Origin: Solea solea
Lineage: Eukaryota > Chordata > Actinopteri > Pleuronectiformes > Soleidae
DNA: 64,000 nt
Reading direction: 5' to 3'
Assembly (NCBI RefSeq): GCF_958295425.1
Contig: NC_081136.1
Coordinates: forward strand, 3,001,811 to 3,065,810
Part shown: positions 63,226 through 64,000 of the stretch, in pieces
How positions within the stretch are numbered: the stretch's first letter is position 1
Layout: every line of letters starts with the position of its first letter
Translations under genes and position numbers: made by a program
Notes under the pieces: generated by a model
What the model saw: the letters and a program-made list of their open reading frames with translations, nothing else
Databases searched by the model: none
Told to the model about the DNA's origin: nothing

Positions 63226-64000
63226 TGAAAGCAATGCCCTGCTGTGGAGCTGAGGTGTGTGTGTGTGTGTGTGTGCCCGGGGGAAAATGCCTTCACATCA
63301 GAAGCAGAAGCTTTGAAAGGAGCGGCAGGGCAGGCCTCCCACCGGACCTCAGGTCCTTTCACTCCCCGACCAAACCGCGGGGCCACCAGGAGGGCGGCGC
63401 TGTGGGCACTTCCTCACCAGAGATTTGCACTTAACCCAACACAAACCCCCCACCCCCCCAATGAAAGTGAGTGAGAGAAAGAGATTAAGAGCTAACGACG
63501 AGCTTGGTGGCCTCCACTGCCACCAAGCTCCAGGAAGGAGGAGGAGGAGGAGGAGGAGGAAGAAACAGAGGAGAGAAGTTGTTAATGAGCAGCGAGTGCC
63601 GGAGTCAAAAGGAGTCAGCCAGCGTCCTCCACCCGTTGGGCGTGAAAGCAGCAGGTGTTTGTGTCGATAAGCCTCACCCTCCAGCGCCGGGATCTGTGGA
63701 GCGGTGAAGGCGGTGCATGCGCTCGGCGTCCTGACCGCAGACGGAGACCGAGGCTCGGGTCTGGACTTGAAGTTCTGGAAACGCGGCGGTCGGAAGTCCT
63801 CGGGGCGAGCTTTCATGTGGGACAGGAAGCGTGGACACAGTGAGGGACGAGACACTGGGCGGACGGGAGGCTGATAGCGAGACAGAAGAAGGAGACAGAA
63901 GAAGAGTCACTTTAAAGCTGAAGTGTCCACTATCACTATCAGCTCCACACGACTGCTCCTCAGAATAGCTGTGTTCGGATGTCATGAGAAACCCCACGCT
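20758..64000 (-). CDS. Large EF-hand protein, 5' partial, unrecognised
   Basis: Thirteen phase-matched minus-strand exons: 63870-63678, 60786-60283, 60176-59685, 55331-55179, 51688-51488, 48896-48874, 46798-46693, 39261-39028, 30321-30251, 29477-29367, 29291-29194, 22629-22560 and 21009-20758 (TGA). They give 835 residues; a further 5' exon may run off the window. Residues 1-560 are Ser/Pro-rich and probably disordered. About 585-605 is a charged EEERRT hexapeptide repeat. Residues 637-835 form a compact helical module: [19 protein letters not shown], an EF loop at 661-672 ([12 protein letters not shown]; Asp at 1, 3 and 5, but Gln at 12), then [14 protein letters not shown] and [17 protein letters not shown], which look like degenerate EF-hands, and a hydrophobic tail ([15 protein letters not shown]). 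Location and function are unknown. Placement convergent with ascl1a and a PRFLSHMK motif (residues 24-31) suggest the C12orf42 locus; this is unproven. Confidence 0.85.
21010..22559. other. Intron of EF-hand gene (last)
   Basis: No gene. Contains (GT)n at 21750-21779. From about 21830 to 22380 there is unique, balanced sequence with several TAAT cores (GGTAATAATTGCC, AGGTAATAATT, CTTTAATGAGATTAGG, GTGCTAATCTG) and no reading frame; it looks like a candidate conserved non-coding element. Confidence 0.45.
21750..21779. repeat. (GT)n microsatellite
   Basis: About 15 GT units. Confidence 0.95.
22770..22850 (-). mobile_element. tRNA-derived SINE head
   Basis: On the minus strand it reads GGCAGCTCAGTGGTAGGGCC, an A-box-like segment, then GGTTGGGGGTTCAATTCCTG, a B-box match. 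Two related heads occur at about 31565-31665 (minus) and 37088-37180 (plus). The acceptor stem does not pair, so it is not a functional tRNA. Confidence 0.7.
23480..23880. promoter_or_regulatory. Candidate conserved non-coding element
   Basis: Unique GC-rich sequence inside an intron with no reading frame or repeat signature. It holds the palindrome-like GGCCTTTTAGAGGCC and the homeodomain-type core CTAATGATCATTAATTG. Conservation is inferred from composition only. Confidence 0.35.
24140..24700. repeat. ~180-bp tandem repeat array
   Basis: The phrase CCAATCAGCGGTCTTCAGCT starts near 24154 and 24331, and a diverged version (CCAATCAGTGTTCTTCTGC) near 24518, about 177 and 187 bp apart. Each unit continues with GTAGGTTCTTCTT, GGGAAAGTTTGGG, GAGGGAACG and ACGTACTCGAGCTGGCCTA. 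A partial fourth unit lies at about 23965-24050. No coding capacity. Confidence 0.8.
25334..25354. repeat. (CA)n microsatellite
   Basis: About 11 CA units, followed by a strongly G-rich, purine-rich stretch at 25490-25560 (GGGGGACGAGGGGACCGGGG and similar), which has G-quadruplex potential. Confidence 0.85.
27690..28640. repeat. Dispersed element, CGAGTCGAG family
   Basis: Contains CTTTTCCATCGCACAGTTCC followed by a GCGACATGGCTCGG segment, the reverse complement of a segment near 32.52-32.57 kb. It also contains CAAGAATCAAAGCGAA, TGTAGATTAAA and AAAAATCCC, which recur in the same order at 31860-31925. Boundaries are approximate. Confidence 0.55.
28647..28930. mobile_element. hAT-type MITE, complete
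   Basis: A 284-bp element beginning TAGAGCTGAAACAATTAA and ending TTAGTTGCAGCTCTA. It is flanked by a near-perfect 8-bp target duplication, gttcccac and gctcccac (7 of 8). Same family as 4096-4392 but in the opposite orientation (its left end corresponds to the right end of that copy). Confidence 0.9.
29153..29178. repeat. (GT)n microsatellite
   Basis: About 12 GT units, 15 bp from the donor of the 29194-29291 exon. Confidence 0.9.
29585..29895. mobile_element. TIR/foldback element
   Basis: Left arm near 29620: CACGCTGCACCAAAGTCCAT followed by GGAGAAAA. Right arm, reverse-complemented: CTTAAGCACCAAATCCCATA followed by GAAAATATTGACATTTTAAG. The interior has the TGCTGCCTCCATCATTAAAG and GACCAAACGAGGCAGCGGTC blocks. 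Same family as the copy at 8530-8880. Confidence 0.75.
30840..31110. promoter_or_regulatory. Candidate conserved non-coding element
   Basis: Unique sequence with GGATTTAAAGCCGTGG, GCCATTTATCAGCTTAGGCC and TAATCAAAACCAGGCC and no repeat or coding signature. This is the texture often seen in vertebrate enhancers, but conservation has not been tested. Confidence 0.35.
31268..31312. repeat. GCC/GCT trinucleotide repeat
   Basis: Fourteen GCN-type triplets. They translate as poly-Ala or poly-Leu in different frames and cause false reading frames on both strands. Confidence 0.9.
31565..31665 (-). mobile_element. tRNA-derived SINE head
   Basis: Minus strand reads GCAGTGGCTCACTGGTATAG then GAGGTTGTGGGTTTGATTCC (B box) and continues GCATAATG-free into CTACATGGAGTGAATGGG. 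Shares the anticodon-arm region GAGTTGTCTTTTAACTG with the copy at 37088-37180. Confidence 0.7.
31830..32640. repeat. Dispersed CGAGTCGAG-type element, two copies
   Basis: Two similar parts. About 31980-32220 has GCAGCCGGTGCTACGATGAC, TCCGCCC, CATACCAAACCGTGTCGAG and CGAGCCGAGCTGGAAC. About 32400-32600 has GCAGCCGTGCTATGATGACT, CACACCAAACCGAGTCGAG and GGACTGTGCGGTGGAAAAGC. The 5' segment at 31840-31930 matches 28310-28400. Non-coding; likely a MITE or SINE-type family, not assigned. Confidence 0.55.
33088..33111. repeat. (GAT)n trinucleotide repeat
   Basis: Eight GAT units, preceded at about 32980-33003 by a (GGT)n/poly-G run. Confidence 0.95.
34168..34198. repeat. (CA)n microsatellite
   Basis: About 15 CA units. 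Confidence 0.9.
34598..34860. repeat. 60-bp minisatellite
   Basis: 34681-34740 and 34741-34800 are identical over all 60 bases, starting AGAGAATGTTCTATAAAGGT and ending AATGTTCTGGGAACCAAA. Degenerate copies flank them on both sides (GGTTGCACGTAGGTTGT and AACGTTAGAAGAACGTTAGG). Sixty is a multiple of three, so the array stays open as a false reading frame. Confidence 0.95.
35108..35180 (+). mobile_element. SINE-like fragment (second tRNA-type family)
   Basis: Reads CACGGTGGGTGTAGTGGTTA then GCACCCGCCCCCTGTGACCC and ends ATGGAGGATACAGAAAATGG. The first part is A-box-like and the tail resembles a common fish SINE/LINE tail. Different from the GTGGCTCAGTGG family at 37088. Confidence 0.55.
35852..35886. 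repeat. (CA)n microsatellite
   Basis: About 17 CA units, preceded at 35808-35830 by a G-rich tract. Confidence 0.95.
36330..36590. repeat. ~50-bp palindromic minisatellite
   Basis: TTTCAAAATAAAAT begins at 36335, 36389, 36439, 36484 and 36541. In the fourth unit it is embedded in ATTTTATTTTCAAAATAAAA followed by T, a perfect 10-bp inverted repeat around one C. Units are separated by GGATTACGAACCGTTAAT-type spacers. Confidence 0.9.
36667..36693. repeat. (GT)n microsatellite
   Basis: About 13 GT units. Confidence 0.95.
37088..37180 (+). mobile_element. tRNA-derived SINE head
   Basis: Reads GGTGGCTCAGTGGTAGGCCG (A-box region), an anticodon-arm-like CTTTCAACTGAAAG hairpin, then AGGTTGTGGGTTAAATTCCT (B-box region). 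The anticodon loop is only four bases and the ends do not pair as an acceptor stem, so it is a SINE head and not a tRNA gene. Confidence 0.75.
38530..38738. repeat. TA-rich tandem array
   Basis: Alternating TA sequence containing three copies of ACATATGTATATACATACAT, about 64 and 58 bp apart. It gives false Tyr/Ile-repeat reading frames on both strands. Confidence 0.95.
40440..41165. promoter_or_regulatory. Candidate conserved non-coding block
   Basis: Unique sequence with CCGGCCAATTAAGAGTCCCC, ATTATCTGTGAATGG, CATCAATGCAG and GCAGCTCAGATTGATGGAGC; no repeat, no coding periodicity. Flanked on both sides by AT-rich DNA, so it stands out in composition. Conservation untested. Confidence 0.4.
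42597..42622. repeat. (CA)n microsatellite
   Basis: About 13 CA units. Confidence 0.9.
45830..46560. promoter_or_regulatory. Candidate conserved non-coding block
   Basis: Unique, balanced sequence adjacent to the 46693-46798 exon, including GATCGCTGCAGCCCGG, CTCTGCTGTGATGGATGCAT, GACCATTAGCG and GCCCGAGCAAGGATTAGTGG. Small open frames occur on both strands but none has coding features. Conservation untested. Confidence 0.35.
46799..48873. other. Intron of EF-hand gene
   Basis: AT-rich DNA with TTAGCATTTTTACTAGC-type direct repeats at about 47290-47480, then a unique GC-richer stretch at about 48000-48560 (candidate conserved element) and a purine-rich GAGGAGGAGG tract at 48785-48835 next to the 23-nt exon. 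No gene seen. Confidence 0.5.
48874..48896 (-). other. 23-nt micro-exon of EF-hand gene
   Basis: Inferred to bridge a phase mismatch. The upstream exon (51688-51488) ends in phase 1, while the downstream exon (46798-46693) is open only in phase 0; direct joining gives a TGA after three codons. This segment lies between CCGCAG and GTGAGTG, adds 2 + 21 nt (G-KVQENKS) and restores the frame exactly. Its pyrimidine tract is weak, as is common for micro-exons. Confidence 0.65.
48959..49002. repeat. (AC)n microsatellite
   Basis: About 22 uninterrupted AC units, the longest CA tract in the window, 63 bp upstream of the micro-exon on the transcript strand. Confidence 0.95.
50868..50904. repeat. (AT)n microsatellite
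   Basis: About 18 AT units, flanked by ACACAC and GTGTGT tracts. Confidence 0.95.
52190..52445. repeat. ~62-bp degenerate tandem array
   Basis: About four units containing TTTTATGCTAACATTTTCTGG, then GGGCTTAATAAAGACATTTA and CTAGCT. Not coding. Confidence 0.8.
53270..53302. repeat. (CA)n microsatellite
   Basis: About 16 CA units, followed by a shorter CA tract to 53314. Confidence 0.95.
53650..54420. promoter_or_regulatory. Candidate conserved non-coding block
   Basis: Unique sequence with many TAAT/ATTA cores (GGCATTAGTCCCGTCATTAG, ACTAATCTCGTGATTAAGG, ACGCTAATTGGG, GGATTTAGCCATTAAAATGG) and no coding or repeat signature. Looks like a developmental enhancer region, but conservation is untested. 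Confidence 0.45.
54740..54930. repeat. TIR/foldback element, interior copy
   Basis: Has CCACTGCTGCCTCCGTCAGT, GTTTGAAATCCTCCGTTCTG and CCGAACGAGGCAGC in the family's order. The arms are decayed. Confidence 0.65.
55332..59684. other. Intron of EF-hand gene (4.4 kb)
   Basis: Mostly unique sequence with few repeats. About 56020-56480 and 57820-58500 are balanced non-coding stretches (candidate conserved elements; the latter contains CCATTGGGGACGGTAAATTA). 57400-57620 has a short open frame without coding features. No gene seen. Confidence 0.45.
57820..58500. promoter_or_regulatory. Candidate conserved non-coding block
   Basis: Unique, repeat-free sequence with balanced base composition and small frames on both strands but no coding periodicity. 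Conservation untested. Confidence 0.35.
60925..60969. repeat. (AT)n microsatellite
   Basis: About 20 AT units after an ATATCT lead-in. Confidence 0.95.
61630..62095. repeat. Degenerate tandem array (TAATTTGTGGCCAC)
   Basis: About eight irregular units of 50-60 bp built from AATTAGTTCCCACGAAAT, ACTAATTTGTGGCCACAAAA and TAGGTAAAANGTGCGCA-type segments. Non-coding. Confidence 0.85.
63198..63226. repeat. (CA)n microsatellite
   Basis: About 14 CA units; a (GT)n tract follows at 63255-63274, so the pair could form a hairpin. Confidence 0.9.
63911..64000 (-). CDS. Possible further 5' exon of EF-hand gene, partial
   Basis: Minus strand, running off the right edge, in frame '[18 protein letters not shown]' and on to [10 protein letters not shown]. 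It ends in phase 0 at TTTAAA before GTGACT, which matches the phase-0 start of the 63870 exon. The implied intron would be only 40 nt, below the normal vertebrate minimum, so alternatives are an assembly indel in the pyrimidine run between them, or a start at the in-frame ATG at 63816-63814. Confidence 0.4.

Larger units (their letters stand above)
60787..63677. other. Intron of EF-hand gene
   Basis: (AT)n at 60925-60969, GT/CA tracts, a degenerate tandem array at 61630-62095, AT-rich DNA, CA tracts at 63050-63069 and 63198-63226, and a (GAG)n tract at 63537-63560. No gene seen. Confidence 0.5.

Noticed and set aside
63674..63997. Alternative 107-aa frame across the 5' exon of the EF-hand gene
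   Set aside because: In its 63.68-63.87 kb part it ends at a TGA right at the donor and cannot join the next exon without a stop. The other frame has better codon composition and joins in phase.

Overview
The window looks like nuclear DNA of a ray-finned fish, most likely a percomorph-type teleost. The evidence is two recognisable vertebrate genes with short, phase-consistent introns (itfg2 and a fish-type ascl1a), very dense (CA)n/(GT)n microsatellites, hAT-type MITEs with 8-bp target duplications, and tRNA-derived SINE heads. The species cannot be named from the sequence. No rRNA, true tRNA, CRISPR array, bacterial or viral gene was seen.

Layout. (1) 1-9154: non-coding and rich in MITE-like repeats, with one unexplained Cys-rich candidate exon near 9 kb. 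(2) 9208-13788, minus strand: itfg2, a complete 12-exon gene. All splice sites were checked by eye and the phases close to a 435-aa protein. (3) 13789-17454: intergenic region and ascl1a leader, with simple repeats and a Z-DNA-prone tract. (4) 17455-18102, plus strand: ascl1a, a proneural bHLH factor in one coding exon, followed by a 102-bp intron in the 3'UTR and a poly(A) signal near 19.16 kb. (5) 20758 to the right edge, minus strand: one large gene I do not recognise with certainty. At least 13 phase-matched coding exons (835 codons plus an uncertain further 5' exon) encode a long, Ser/Pro-rich, probably disordered N-terminal part, an acidic/Arg hexapeptide repeat, and a C-terminal module with one clear EF-hand loop ([12 protein letters not shown]). 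It is convergent with ascl1a, like human C12orf42 relative to ASCL1, and carries a short motif resembling the C12orf42 N-terminal region. Orthology is a hypothesis.

How the parts may work together. The introns of the EF-hand gene are long for a fish gene. Besides repeats they hold many unique, compositionally balanced, TAAT-rich stretches without reading frames. Next to a developmental transcription factor, this suggests a regulatory block in which the EF-hand gene is a bystander hosting ascl1a enhancers. That is inference; no alignment could be run.

Exon coordinates come from reading frame continuity, GT/AG boundaries and phase. Comparisons with human and zebrafish proteins are from memory.
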